This document shows, piece after piece, positions 8,302-17,744 of a stretch of DNA of 64,000 bases (its first letter is position 1; each line of letters starts with the position of its first letter). The notes beneath the pieces are model-generated. The model was not told where the DNA came from. It saw only the letters and a program-made list of their open reading frames with translations, and made no database searches. The DNA lies in contig CAVQWT010000002.1 of the NCBI GenBank assembly GCA_963717705.1, positions 186,001 through 250,000 on the forward strand. Direction: 5' to 3'. This DNA is from CAVQWT01 sp963717705 (GTDB lineage Bacteria > Pseudomonadota > Gammaproteobacteria > Burkholderiales > Casimicrobiaceae). The translations under genes and the position numbers were made by a program.

Positions 8302-9630
8302 ATGACCAACACTGCCATCCTCGTCGCGTCGGGCCTGCTGCTGTTCGCTTACCTGCTCGACATCGCCGGGCGGCGGTACCGGCTTCCCTCGGTGGTACTG
8401 CTGATCGTCACCGGGCTGGTCGGCCGCCAGGTGCTCGACCGGATCGATGTGCACCTCAGGTGGGTCGATCCGATCGTGCCCATCATCGGCACGCTGGGGC
8501 TGATCCTGATCGTCCTCGAGGGTGCGCTCGACCTCGCGGTGACGCGCGGGCGGATGCGGCTGATCGCCGTTTCGTCGGCGGCCGCCGTCGGCGGTTTCGT
8601 CCTCACCCTGTTTCCCTTCGTGCTGCTGTTCCACTTCGCGCTCGGGCTCGCGCTGCCGATCGCGGCGCTGGTGGCGATCCCGTTCGCGGTGATCTCCAGC
8701 GCCGTGGCGATCCCCAGCGCGGCGGGCCTGCCCAACCACCCGCGCGAGTTCATCGTCTACGAAAGCGCGCTGTCGGACATCGTCGGCGTGCTGGTGTTCT
8801 ACGCCTGGCTTTCTGCCGACGATTCGTTCGGCGAATTCGCGCTCAACCTGATCGGTGGCGGCACCGGCACGCTGGTCGCCGCGGTGTTCGCCGCGCTGGG
8901 TCTTTACTATCTGATCAACAAGGTCGAGGGCCACGTGCGGTTCCTGCCGCTGATCGCCGGCCTCGTCTGCCTGTACGCGATCGGCAAGGAATCGCACCTG
9001 TCGCCGCTGGTGCTGGTGCTGGTCGTCGGGCTGCTGTTCAACAACCCGCACCTGCTCGAGTGGAACGCGCGGCTGAAGGCGCTGCACACCACCGGTTACG
9101 ACCAGACGCTGAAGGAATTCAAGGGGCTGGTGGCGGAGCTGACGTTTGCCACCAAGAGCTTCTTCTTCCTGCTGCTGGGCTACTGGACCGACGTGAGCGC
9201 GATGGCCGACTGGCGCGCCTGGGCGCTGGCCGCGGTGGTCGTGGCGACGATCTATGCGACCCGCTTCGCGCTGCTGAAGGCGCTGCGGCAGCAGGCGGCC
9301 GAACGGCTGGTGTGGATCGCGCCGCGCGGGCTGATCACGGTGCTGCTGTTCCTGACCGCAGCCGAGACCGGCACGCTGGCGCGCTTTCCCTTCGGCACGG
9401 TGATGCTGGTCGTGCTGGCGACCGCGACGCTGACCGCGCTCGCGCATCGTGACCGCGAGCGCGCGCCGTCGCCAACGACCCCGCCGACCGCGCCCCGGGC
9501 ACCCGGCGAAGCGCCCACCGACACCGCGCCCGCACCCGGCGAAGCCCCGACCGACACCGCGCCCGCACCGGACGCGATCGCCCCCGCAAAATCCCCGTCA
9601 CCAACCGTCGCTTCCGCGCCCCGACCATGA
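8302..9630 (+). CDS. Na+/H+ (cation:proton) antiporter
   Basis: 442 residues with about 11-12 membrane helices, CPA family. Typical segments are LPSVVLLIVTGLVGR near residue 30, LGLILIVLEGALDL, the unwound-helix region VISSAVAIPSAAGLP, the ion-binding ESALSDIVGVLVFY (Glu-Ser and Asp), and ARGLITVLLFLTAAE near the end. It would exchange cytoplasmic Na+ or K+ for protons. The last 50 residues form a soluble Pro/Ala/Thr tail containing an 11-residue duplication. No good Shine-Dalgarno is visible before the ATG. Its stop overlaps the next start as ATGA, so the two are co-translated. Confidence 0.85.
   Translation: MTNTAILVASGLLLFAYLLDIAGRRYRLPSVVLLIVTGLVGRQVLDRIDVHLRWVDPIVPIIGTLGLILIVLEGALDLAVTRGRMRLIAVSSAAAVGGFVLTLFPFVLLFHFALGLALPIAALVAIPFAVISSAVAIPSAAGLPNHPREFIVYESALSDIVGVLVFYAWLSADDSFGEFALNLIGGGTGTLVAAVFAALGLYYLINKVEGHVRFLPLIAGLVCLYAIGKESHLSPLVLVLVVGLLFNNPHLLEWNARLKALHTTGYDQTLKEFKGLVAELTFATKSFFFLLLGYWTDVSAMADWRAWALAAVVVATIYATRFALLKALRQQAAERLVWIAPRGLITVLLFLTAAETGTLARFPFGTVMLVVLATATLTALAHRDRERAPSPTTPPTAPRAPGEAPTDTAPAPGEAPTDTAPAPDAIAPAKSPSPTVASAPRP
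9499..9564 (+). repeat. Two 33-bp tandem repeats in the antiporter tail
   Basis: Two adjacent near-identical 33-base units (9499-9531 and 9532-9564) each encode APGEAPTDTAP. They form a disordered, acidic, Pro-rich C-terminal tail. The unit length keeps frame, so copy number may vary between strains. Confidence 0.75.
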
Positions 9631-9932
9631 CCGAATCGCAAGCCGCCCTCACCGTCGTCCACAACGAGCCCGCCCAACGCTTCGAGGTCGTCGTCGATGG
9701 CCTCCTCTGCCGCGCCGACTACGTCCGCGACGGCGACACGCTGCGGTTCCACCATACCGAAGTCCCCCCCGCGCTCGGCGGGCGAGGCATCGCCGCGGCG
9801 CTGGTCCGCACCGCCCTCGACTACGCGAAGGCGAACGGACTCCACGTGGTGCCGGCGTGTTCGTACGTGCGCACCTACATGCAGCGCCACGCCGAGACGC
9901 AGGCGCTGCTGCCGCCCGGCGTTTCGCTCTAG
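9627..9932 (+). CDS. Small GNAT-like N-acetyltransferase (YjdJ type)
   Basis: 101 residues, the typical size of the minimal single-domain GNAT family (PF14542-like). It has the substrate strand ADYVRDGDTLRFHHTEVPP, the acetyl-CoA loop GGRGIAAALVRTALDYA, and the closing VVPACSYVRTYMQRH. The ATG overlaps the antiporter stop (ATGA at 9627-9630). Substrate unknown; such proteins are usually annotated only as acetyltransferases. Confidence 0.8.
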   Translation: MTESQAALTVVHNEPAQRFEVVVDGLLCRADYVRDGDTLRFHHTEVPPALGGRGIAAALVRTALDYAKANGLHVVPACSYVRTYMQRHAETQALLPPGVSL

Positions 9933-9953
9933 CGGACTGGCCCCGACCCCGGG

Positions 9954-9975
9954 CGCGCAGCGCACCGGCTGCGCG
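9954..9975. terminator. Hairpin between convergent genes
   Basis: CGCGCAG (9954-9960) and CTGCGCG (9969-9975) form a 7-bp stem with an 8-base loop, followed by TCCGTTT, in the gap between two convergent acetyltransferase genes. It could serve as a weak terminator. Confidence 0.35.
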
Positions 9976-10013
9976 TCCGTTTGCCGCGCGGGCGGCGCGC
10001 GCCGGCCGCTGCG

Positions 10014-10745
10014 CTAGGCCCGCCGCGACGCCACCAGCAGCGTCCCGGCGGGCCGGATGAAGCCCAGCGCGCGTGCGAGGGCGAGCGACGCGGCGTTCGA
10101 CGCGATCGCACCCCACACGGGAGTCTTGCCCCGCGCCGCGAGCTCGTCGACCGCGGCCTGCGCGACCGCGCGGGCGCAGCCTCGGCGACGCCAGGGTTCG
10201 AGCGTGTCGACGGAGAGATCGCCGTGCCGCTCGGTCTCCCACGCGACGTAGGCGAAGCTCGCGGGCGTCGCTCCGTCGATCGCGACGAACACCGTCGTCG
10301 CCCGGCGCGCGGCGTCGAGTTCGTCGGCGAGCGACTGCGGGAGCGGCGGCAACGGTCCCTGCGGCGACAGTCGCGCCACGCGGAGGCCCGCGCGGGCCGC
10401 CGGCGCGGCCTGACCCAGCCCTCCCCCGGTGAAGATCGCCGCGCGCTCGATGCGCCAGCCGCCGCCGAGTCGCGCGGCGAGCGCCGCGTGCTCCTCGGTG
10501 ACGAGCAATTCGCCCTCGAAGCCCAGCGCGCCGATCGTCGCGACGACGGCCGCCGGATCGGCGTCGCCCCAGACGCCCGCGGTCGCGCGCTCCGGCGTGG
10601 TCACGAACAGGCCGTCGCCACACGGCCGGACGATCGCGTCCGCCGCGAGGCACAGCGCGCGCATCTCCACGGTGGCGGGCGTGTCGGGAATCGACGCCAG
10701 CGCCCACCGGCGCAGGTCTGCGGCGGTGGTACCCGCCTCGCTCAT
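10014..10745 (-). CDS. GNAT-family N-acetyltransferase
   Basis: 243 residues. The N-terminal half is divergent, with a possible degenerate GNAT lobe. The C-terminal half has a recognisable acetyl-CoA site: VFVAIDGATPASFAYVAWE, LSVDTLEPWRRRGCARAVA (the R/QxxGxA pyrophosphate loop) and ASNAASLALARALGF. The start at 10745 is chosen because ATGA overlaps the stop of the upstream K+-channel gene, giving a two-gene operon. The substrate is not evident. A longer reading frame extends upstream but only antisense-like, low-quality sequence lies there. Confidence 0.75.
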   Translation of the reverse strand: MSEAGTTAADLRRWALASIPDTPATVEMRALCLAADAIVRPCGDGLFVTTPERATAGVWGDADPAAVVATIGALGFEGELLVTEEHAALAARLGGGWRIERAAIFTGGGLGQAAPAARAGLRVARLSPQGPLPPLPQSLADELDAARRATTVFVAIDGATPASFAYVAWETERHGDLSVDTLEPWRRRGCARAVAQAAVDELAARGKTPVWGAIASNAASLALARALGFIRPAGTLLVASRRA

Positions 10746-11428
10746 CCGGCGCCCTCGCGACGATGCGGCGGATAGGCGCCGGTCAGTCGGGCGATGAAAA
10801 TGGCGATGAACAGCGTGCCGACGATCTGCTCCAGCGTGACCAGCACGCGGGCCGCGGGATGCAGCGGATACATGTCGCCGAAGCCGGTGCTCGTCAGCAC
10901 GGTGAAGCTGAAATAGAGGAGGTCCGCGCCCGCCACCTTCGGACTCGGCGTGCCGCCGACCGCGAACATGCCCGGGTGAAAGGCCTGCACCAGTGCGTAG
11001 GCGAAGGCCCACATGACGCCCAGCATCAGGTAGACCGACGCCCCTCCCCAGAGCTTGTCCATCGTCAGCACGTCACGCCGCATCACGTAACCGAGCAGGT
11101 AGATCACCGTGGTCAGGTAGAACAGGACCGACAGCCCCCAGGCGCCGACCAGGAAGTCGCTCATCCCGTGGCGCATGCCGAAGAACTGCAGCAGGATGAT
11201 CGCCAGCGCCATCACCGTGCCGATCACGAACGACGAGAGGTGGCGGCCGACCGCTGCCACGGCGGAGAGCAGCACGAACACGTCGAGCATCGTGAGCACG
11301 ACCCTCCCGAGTTCGTCCTCGAGGAAGAACGGCGCCACGGTGATCAGCGCGACCAGCGCGATGAAGAGATAGAAGCAGCGCTGCGTGAACACGCGCGCGA
11401 GCAGCAGGCGGGCACGGTCGATAGCCAT
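10742..11428 (-). CDS. Two-pore-helix-type potassium channel protein
   Basis: 228 residues with about five to six membrane segments (roughly 18-36, 42-62, 66-84, 92-114, 128-150 and 192-215). A pore loop with selectivity filter TGFGD lies at residues 181-185 (FTVLTSTGFGDMYP). TGFGD is a known variant of the K+-channel TVGYG signature. No cytoplasmic RCK/TrkA domain follows, so gating ligand and direction are unknown. It is followed by an acetyltransferase gene through a 4-base overlap. A divergent intergenic region with an FNR-type palindrome lies upstream. Confidence 0.85.
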   Translation of the reverse strand: MAIDRARLLLARVFTQRCFYLFIALVALITVAPFFLEDELGRVVLTMLDVFVLLSAVAAVGRHLSSFVIGTVMALAIILLQFFGMRHGMSDFLVGAWGLSVLFYLTTVIYLLGYVMRRDVLTMDKLWGGASVYLMLGVMWAFAYALVQAFHPGMFAVGGTPSPKVAGADLLYFSFTVLTSTGFGDMYPLHPAARVLVTLEQIVGTLFIAIFIARLTGAYPPHRREGAG

Positions 11429-11565
11429 GTTTGTCGTGAGGTCCGAATCGGCGCGACGGGCGGTCGGCGGCGTTGGCGAATTCTACGCCGGCGGCAACCG
11501 CGGAAACATCCGGCAACACGCGCAACAAGGCGTTACAAATCCGCCACACGTGCCCCCGGATCGCG

Positions 11566-11579
11566 TTGACCCAGGTCAA
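11566..11579. promoter_or_regulatory. FNR/Crp-type palindrome upstream of the 11,692 gene
   Basis: TTGAC-CCAG-GTCAA, a perfect inverted repeat of the half-site recognised by FNR, ANR and DNR proteins (consensus TTGAT-N4-ATCAA, with the C/G variant common in high-G+C bacteria). It lies 112 bases before the start of the secreted Gly/Met-rich gene and 137 bases before the divergent channel gene. The rest of the 263-base gap shows no other clear element. Confidence 0.5.
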
Positions 11580-11691
11580 ACCGACCGGTCCGCGCGCCGG
11601 CGCAGCATACGTTCAAGGGATCAGGGCCGCGATCAGCGCGGCGCCCCGGCCGGAGCCTCCGGCAAGATCAACCGACATCGAGGAGTCGAAC

Positions 11692-12135
11692 ATGAAGCGC
11701 ACAACCCTGACACTCGGCGCCATCGCGCTCGCGATCGCCGCGACGCTTGCCGTCGCCCAGCCGGGCGGCCCGGGCTACGGCCCCGGCGCAGGCTGCGGCA
11801 ACGGCCCGGGAGCGGGCGGCGGCCAGGCTGCCGCGGACGGCACGTGCCCGATGGGTCCGGGCCGCGGCATGGGCATGGGTCCCGGCGCAGGTCACGGCAT
11901 GGGTCAGGGCGCCCGCGGACAGGGCGGCGCCGGCGCTGCGCTGCTGACGCCCGAGGAACGCACGGCGTTCCGTGACCAGATGCATGCGACGACGACCGTC
12001 GAAGCCTGCAAGGCGACCATGGCCGCGCACCGCGCGGTGATCGAACAGCGCGCCAAGGAGCAGGGCGTGACCTTGCCGGCCGGGCCGCGGGGCGACCCCT
12101 GCGAGCGGATGAAGGCGCGCGGCCGCCTGTCCTGA
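11692..12135 (+). CDS. Secreted Gly/Met-rich small protein
   Basis: 147 residues with a signal peptide (KRTTLTLG, hydrophobic core, cleavage probably after AVA at residue 22). The mature N-terminal half is a low-complexity run rich in Gly, Pro and Met (MGPGRGMGMGPGAGHGMGQG). The C-terminal half is a helical segment starting LLTPEERTAFRDQM, reminiscent of LTxxQ/CpxP-like periplasmic metal-stress proteins, with two cysteines. GAGGAG precedes the ATG. Metal binding through Met/His is a guess. I do not recognise a named family. Confidence 0.7.
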   Translation: MKRTTLTLGAIALAIAATLAVAQPGGPGYGPGAGCGNGPGAGGGQAAADGTCPMGPGRGMGMGPGAGHGMGQGARGQGGAGAALLTPEERTAFRDQMHATTTVEACKATMAAHRAVIEQRAKEQGVTLPAGPRGDPCERMKARGRLS

Positions 12136-12160
12136 GCGAACACGACCGTTCCACGAATCC

Positions 12161-12190
12161 GCGCCGGGGCCGCCAGGCGGCCGCCGGCGC
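12161..12190. terminator. Bidirectional terminator-like hairpin
   Basis: GCGCCGGGGCCGCC (12161-12174) pairs with GGCGGCCGCCGGCGC (12176-12190) with one bulge. It lies between the convergent secreted-protein gene and putA. It is very stable but without a T-run. Confidence 0.5.
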
Positions 12191-12199
12191 GATCGCGTT

Positions 12200-15100
12200 C
12201 TACGCGTCGTCGCCTGCCTGCGCCATCAGTGCGGCATTGCCGCCCGCGGCGGTGGTGTTGATCGTCACCGTGCGCTCGGCGCAAAGGCGCGCGAACGCGT
12301 AGCGGCCGGTCGCGTCGGGCGCCACGACGGGCACGATCGCACCATCGGCAGCGGCCAGCGCAGCGCGCACGCGGATCGTCTCCGGACGCCGGAAGATCGA
12401 CCAGCGCGACGTCGATGACGGGTCCGCGCCAGACGCCGACGTTGAGGTCGAGCCCGGTCGCGCAGTGTTCCGCGCCGAGCGCCGCGGCGATGCGCGCGGC
12501 CAGCGCCGAGTCGCGCAGCAGCAGCCGGTTGCCGGCCGCCGTCGCCGCAACCGCCTGCCGCATCAGCACCGCGTCGGTGTCCGCGAGGCAGGCCGCGATT
12601 CCGCGCGGCAGCAGCTCCAGCGCGTTCGACTCGCCGGTGGGGCCCGGAAGCTCGACGCGCGACGCGCGACGCGCGAAGGTGCGCGCCTCTGCCAGCGCGG
12701 CCGCCAATTCGTGGCGCTCGCCCGCCGACAGCGACGGCGTCTCGGCGATCACGTCGTTGAGCGCCGTCAGCGCGCCCATGATGTCCTCGAGCGCCGAACG
12801 CCCCGCGCCGGCGTTGGGCTGCGGCTGCGCGCGCGTCGGCGCGGGCGCCTCGTCCGGCGCCGCCGGCCAGTCGATCCGCGCGTGCCGCGCAAGTCGCGGG
12901 ACGTACAGCGGCCCGCCTGCTTTCGGCCCGGTGCCTGACATGCCGTGGCCGCCGAACGGCTGCACCCCGACGACGGCGCCGATGACGTTGCGGTTGACGT
13001 AGACGTTGCCGGCGTGGATCCGCGCGAGAATCGCCTCCACCTGCTCGTCGATGCGGGTGTGGATTCCGTGCGTCAGCGCGTAGCCGGTTTCGTTGATCGC
13101 GTCGATGAGCGCCGGCAGCGTCTCGGGCGTCCACCGCACCACGTGCAGCACCGGCCCGAACACCTCGTGCTTGAGCTGCGCGATGCCGTCGATGTTGACG
13201 AGATCGACGATCGCGGGCGCGACGAACGTCCCGCTGCCGCAGCCGTGGGGGAGCGGCGGCTGCACGACGCGGTAGCCCAGTTCGCGCATCCGCTGCACGT
13301 GGTCGGCGATGGCGGTGCGCGCCTCCGCGTCGATCACCGGCCCGATGTCGGTTGCGAGGCGGCGCGGGTCGCCGACGACCAGTTCCGCCAGCGCCCCTTC
13401 GAGCATGGCCAGCAGCGGCGTGGCGACGTCGGCCTGCACGCACAGCAGGCGCAGCGCCGAGCAGCGCTGGCCGGCGCTGTCGAATGCGGAAGCGAGCGCA
13501 TCGATGGTGACCTGTTCCAGCAGCGCGGTGCTGTCGACGATCATTGCGTTCTGGCCGCCGGTCTCCGCGATCAGCACCGGGTCGTCGGTGCGCTCGGCGA
13601 GCGCGCGATTGAGTTGCCGCGCCACCGCGGTCGAGCCGGTGAACACGACGCCGGCGACGCGGGGATCGGCAGCGAGCGCCGCGCCGACGGTGTCGCCGGG
13701 ACCGGGCAGCAGCTGCAGCGCGGCGGCCGGCACCCCGGCGCGATGGAACAGGCGCACGGCCTCGAAGGCGATCAGCGGCGTCTGCTCGGCGGGCTTGGCG
13801 ACGACGGGATTCCCCGCCGCGAGCGCGGCGGCGACTTCGCCGGCGAAGATTGCCAGCGGGAAGTTCCACGGCGCGATCGCGACGACGGGGCCGATCGGCG
13901 TCACCGCGGGATCAGCAAAGACGCGGCGCGCCTCGCCGGCGTAGTAGCGGCAGAAATCGACGGCCTCGCGGACTTCGCCGACGGCGTTGGGCACCGTCTT
14001 GCCGGCCTCGCGCACCGCGAGCGCCATGAGCCTGGGCATCTCCGCTTCCATCAGGTCCGCGGCACGCTCGAGGATGGCGGCGCGCTCGGCGGCCGGCAGC
14101 GACGACCATGCGGCACCGGCCTCGGCGGCGACGCCGACCGCGCGGGTGGCGTCGGCGACGGTCGCATCGACGACGGTACCGACGAGGTGCCGCAGGTCAG
14201 CCGGATGGCGGATTTCCCGCGCATCGGCGGAAGCGTAGCGTGCAGCATCGGGGCCTTCGGCTGCGGAACCGCCGAGGAGCGGCGTTGCTCGAAATTGGAC
14301 CTGACCCCAGGGTTCCATCGCGTTGGCGAGGGCGGCGAGGGAAGCGTCGCCGGAGAGGTCGACGCCGGCGGAGTTGCGGCGGCCGGGGAGGATCGCGGCG
14401 GGCAGGGGAACGTGCGGATGCGGCGCGCCGGCGGTGCGTGCGGCCTGCGCGACCGGGTCGGCGACCAGGTCGAAGATGGGCACGCCCAGATCGACGATGC
14501 GGTTGACGAACGACGTGTTGGCGCCGTTCTCCAGCAGCCGCCGCACCAGGTACGCGAGCAGCGTCTCGTGCGCGCCCACGGGGGCGTAGATCCGGCACGC
14601 CGGCCCCTTGCCGGCCCCGACGAGCTGGTCGTAGACCGTCTCTCCCATGCCGTGCAGGCACTGGAACTCGAAGGGCCGGTCGCCGGCGAGCGAGGTCACC
14701 GCGGCGATGGTGAACGCATTGTGCGTGGCGAACTGCGGGTAGACCGCGTCGCCGGCGGCGAGCAGCGCCCTGGCGCAGGCGATGTACGCGACGTCGGTGT
14801 GGACCTTGCGAGTGAACACCGGATAGTCGTCGAGGCCGTCGACCTGCGCGCGCTTGATCTCGGTGTCCCAGTACGCGCCCTTCACCAGCCGCACCATCAG
14901 CTTCCGGTTCGTCGATCGCGCCAGGGCGACGATCCAGTCGACCAGCGGGCGCGCCCTCTTCTGGTACGCCTGGACGACGAAGCCCAGACCGTCCCAGCCG
15001 GCGAGCGACCGCTCTTCCGCGAGCGCCGCGAGCACGTCCAGCGACAGGTCGAGCCGGTCGGCCTCCTCGGTGTCGATGTTGAAGCCGATGTCGTAGCGCC

Positions 15101-15959
15101 GCGCGAGCTGCGCGAGGTCGACCACGCGCGGCAGCAGCTGCGCCAGCACGCGCTTGCGCTGCGCGCGGACGTAGCGCGGGTGCAGCGCCGAGAGCTTGAG
15201 CGAAATGCCGGGGCCGTCGCGCACGCCGCGGCCCGCCGCCACCTTTCCGATCGAGTGGATGCCGGATTCGTAGGCGTCGTGGTACCGCAGCGCGTCGGCG
15301 CCGGTGAGCGCCGCCTCGCCGAGCATGTCGTAGGAATACCGGTAGCCGCGCGCCTCCTGCGGCCGCGCCCGCTCCAGGGCCTCCTCGATCGTGCGGCCGG
15401 TGACGAACTGCTCGCCGAGGAGCCGCATCGCGAGGTCGGTGCCCTTGCGGATCAGCGGCTCGCCGCCCTTGCGCAGCAGCGAGGCGACCGCGCCCTCGAG
15501 CGCGCCCTCGCGATGGGTGTCGACCAGCCGACCCGACACCAGCAGGCCCCAGGCCGCAGCGTTGACGAACAGCGACGGCGAGGAGCCGACGTGCGAGCGC
15601 CAGTCGCCGCGGCCGATCTTCTCGCGGATCAGCCGATCGCGCGTCGCCGTGTCGGGGATGCGCAGCAGCGCCTCGGCCAGGCACATCAGCGCGACGCCTT
15701 CGTCGCTGTCGAGCGAGAACTCGTGCATCAGCGCGTCGACGCCGCCCGCCTTGATCCGCGACGCGCGCACGCCCTCGGCCAGCTTCGCGGCCATCCCCTG
15801 CACCTGCGTCAGCTGCGCCGGGTCCAGCCGGGCCTCGTCGATCAGCGCCTGCACGACCGGGGCTTCCGCGGGGCGATAGGCGGCGCCGACGCGCGCGCGC
15901 AGCCGCGCGAGGTCGTCATGGGCCGGCGGCGGCAGGGCGAAATCGAAGGTGGTGGACAT
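12200..15959 (-). CDS. putA: Bifunctional proline dehydrogenase / P5C dehydrogenase PutA, frameshifted at the C-terminus
   Basis: About 1253 residues. The PRODH barrel covers roughly residues 150-470 (SLKLSALHPRY, FNIDTEEADRL, VRLVKGAYWDTE, FATHNAFT). The aldehyde dehydrogenase domain runs from about 560 to 1010 (APWNFPLA, VFTGSTAVAR, ETGGQNAMIVD, catalytic Cys in SAGQRCSALRL, NRNVIGAVVGVQPFGGHG). It oxidises proline to glutamate. There is no N-terminal ribbon-helix-helix domain, so it should not repress its own gene. The start frame is good to about base 12375. The family end (VRAALAAADGAIVPVV to INTTAAGGNAALM) continues in another frame to the TAG at 12200, implying one extra base near 12372-12377. 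A short inserted repeat lies in the inter-domain linker. A TAGAAT hexamer (reverse strand, 16029-16034) may be the -10. Confidence 0.9.
14292..14309. repeat. In-frame copy of the AAATTSGACCTGACCCCA repeat inside putA
   Basis: AAATTGGACCTGACCCCA differs by one base from the arm at 61251-61268. On the minus strand it encodes GQVQF inside PutA's linker (PW-GQVQF-RATPLL), between the two catalytic domains, where most PutA proteins pass directly from PW to RA-like residues (recalled from the family, not aligned here). Confidence 0.6.
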
Positions 15960-16143
15960 GGGTCGCGGATCCGGTGGCGCTACGGGAAGGGGTGCGGCGG
16001 GAAGGTGAAGATCGGGGAATTGGCGCCGATTCTAGCGCTCCCGGGCGATTGCCGTGCGCCGGGACCTGCCTGCGGCCGAGGCACCCCGCCGGCGCGAGCA
16101 CCGTCGGGGCCGCGCCGTGCCCGCGTCGACCCGGGCCGATGGT

Positions 16144-17676
16144 TCAGCGCGAGACCCCGAGCAGCGGCCCGATGACCCCCCACGTCAGTGCGGTGATGAG
16201 CAGGATGCCGCTGACGTTGAGCCAGAATCCCGCCTTGATCATCTGCGGCATCCGCACCAGCCCGGTCCCGAAGACGATGGCGTTCGGCGGCGTGCCCACT
16301 GGCATCATGAAGGCGCAGCTCGCCGCGATGGTCGCGGGCAGCAGCAGCAGCGCCGGCGGCACGCCGAGCACCGGCGCCAGCGCGGCGAGGATCGGCAGCA
16401 TCGTCGCCACCTGCGCGGTGTTGGACGTGAGCTCGGACATGAACACCATCAGCGCGATGACGGTGAACACGACCGCCATCACCGGCCAGCCCGAGAAGCC
16501 GGCGGCGAGGCTGCCGATGAAGTCGGCGACGCCGTTGGCTTCGGTCGCCGCGGCGAGTGCCAAGCCTCCGCCGAAGAGGATCAGCACCCCCCACGGCAGC
16601 TTGACGGCGGTGTTCCAGTCGCTGACGAACAGCTCCTTGGCGCGGTCGACGGGGATGATGAACAGCGCGATCGCGGCGGCGACGGCGATCACCGGGTCGG
16701 AGAGGTTCCGCAGCGGCTCGACGCCGCCGACCTCGATGTCGGCGAGCAGCGGCCGGAAGACCCAAAAGAAGACAGTCACCGCGAACACCGCCATCGTCGC
16801 CCGCTCGCCGCGGTTGAGCGGCCCCAGCTTCCCGAGCTCCTGCTTCACCCACGCGCGGCCGCCTTCGATCTCGCGGATACGCGTCGGGAACAGCACGCGC
16901 GTGTTGAGGAGCCAGGCGAGCGGCAGGAACAGCAGCATTGCCGGCACGCCGATCAGCATCCACTTCGTGAACGAGATCTCGACGCCGTAGGTCTGCTCGA
17001 AGAAGCGGACGAAGATGCCGTTCGGCGGCGAGCCGATGATCGTGCCCAGCCCGCCGATCGACGCCGCGTAGGCGACGCCGAGCAGCAGCGACAGCGCCAG
17101 GTTCCGGTTGTCGGTGTCCTCCTGCGGGATGCCGCCGTGCTCGGCCAGCGTCTTGCCGGTCCGACGGAGCAGCGACAGGTCGACGACCGACAGCGCGATC
17201 GGCACCATCATCGCCGCCGTCGCCGTGTTGGACACCCACATGCTGATGAACGCGGTCGCACCCATGATGCCGGCGACGATCGCCGCGGGCCGCGTCCCGA
17301 CCAGCCGCAGCGTCTGGAAGGCGATCCGCCGGTCGAGGCCCCAGCGCTGGATCGCCAGCGCCAGGACGAAGCCGCCGAGGAACAGGTAGATGACGTCGGC
17401 GCCGTAGTTGGCCGTCGTCTTCGCCAGCGACATCACGCCGAGCAGGGGGAACGCGACGATCGGCAGCAGCGACGTGACCTCGATCTCGACCGCCTCGGTC
17501 ATCCACCAGGTCGCCATCCACGCCATCATCGCCAGCGTCGCCCGCGCCGCGTGCGCCAGCGGCACGACCTTGCCCGCGGCGTCGCGGTAGTCTGCGGGCA
17601 GCGTCAGGTAGAGCAGCAGCGCCAGCGCGGGGCCGGCGACGAGCCCTGCTCTCTGCACCCGCTGCTGGAGATTCAA
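16144..17676 (-). CDS. SLC13/DASS-family dicarboxylate transporter
   Basis: 510 residues with about 12 membrane segments. It carries the divalent anion:Na+ symporter signatures: SNTATAAMM, IIGSPPNGIF, SNTAQVATMLP and VGTPPNAIVFGTGLVRMPQM, the two SNT motifs that bind Na+ and carboxylate. The start is a TTG at 17676, preceded by AGGAGG; no in-frame ATG lies upstream. It should import succinate, malate or fumarate with Na+. A second, distantly related DASS gene lies 68 bases upstream, so the two probably share a transcript. Confidence 0.88.
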   Translation of the reverse strand: MNLQQRVQRAGLVAGPALALLLYLTLPADYRDAAGKVVPLAHAARATLAMMAWMATWWMTEAVEIEVTSLLPIVAFPLLGVMSLAKTTANYGADVIYLFLGGFVLALAIQRWGLDRRIAFQTLRLVGTRPAAIVAGIMGATAFISMWVSNTATAAMMVPIALSVVDLSLLRRTGKTLAEHGGIPQEDTDNRNLALSLLLGVAYAASIGGLGTIIGSPPNGIFVRFFEQTYGVEISFTKWMLIGVPAMLLFLPLAWLLNTRVLFPTRIREIEGGRAWVKQELGKLGPLNRGERATMAVFAVTVFFWVFRPLLADIEVGGVEPLRNLSDPVIAVAAAIALFIIPVDRAKELFVSDWNTAVKLPWGVLILFGGGLALAAATEANGVADFIGSLAAGFSGWPVMAVVFTVIALMVFMSELTSNTAQVATMLPILAALAPVLGVPPALLLLPATIAASCAFMMPVGTPPNAIVFGTGLVRMPQMIKAGFWLNVSGILLITALTWGVIGPLLGVSR

Positions 17677-17744
17677 CTTCCCCTCCTGCGGTCATCCGCG
17701 CGCCCCGGGGGCGGCGCGCGCGGAAGTTCATGCCGTGCCTTCGG

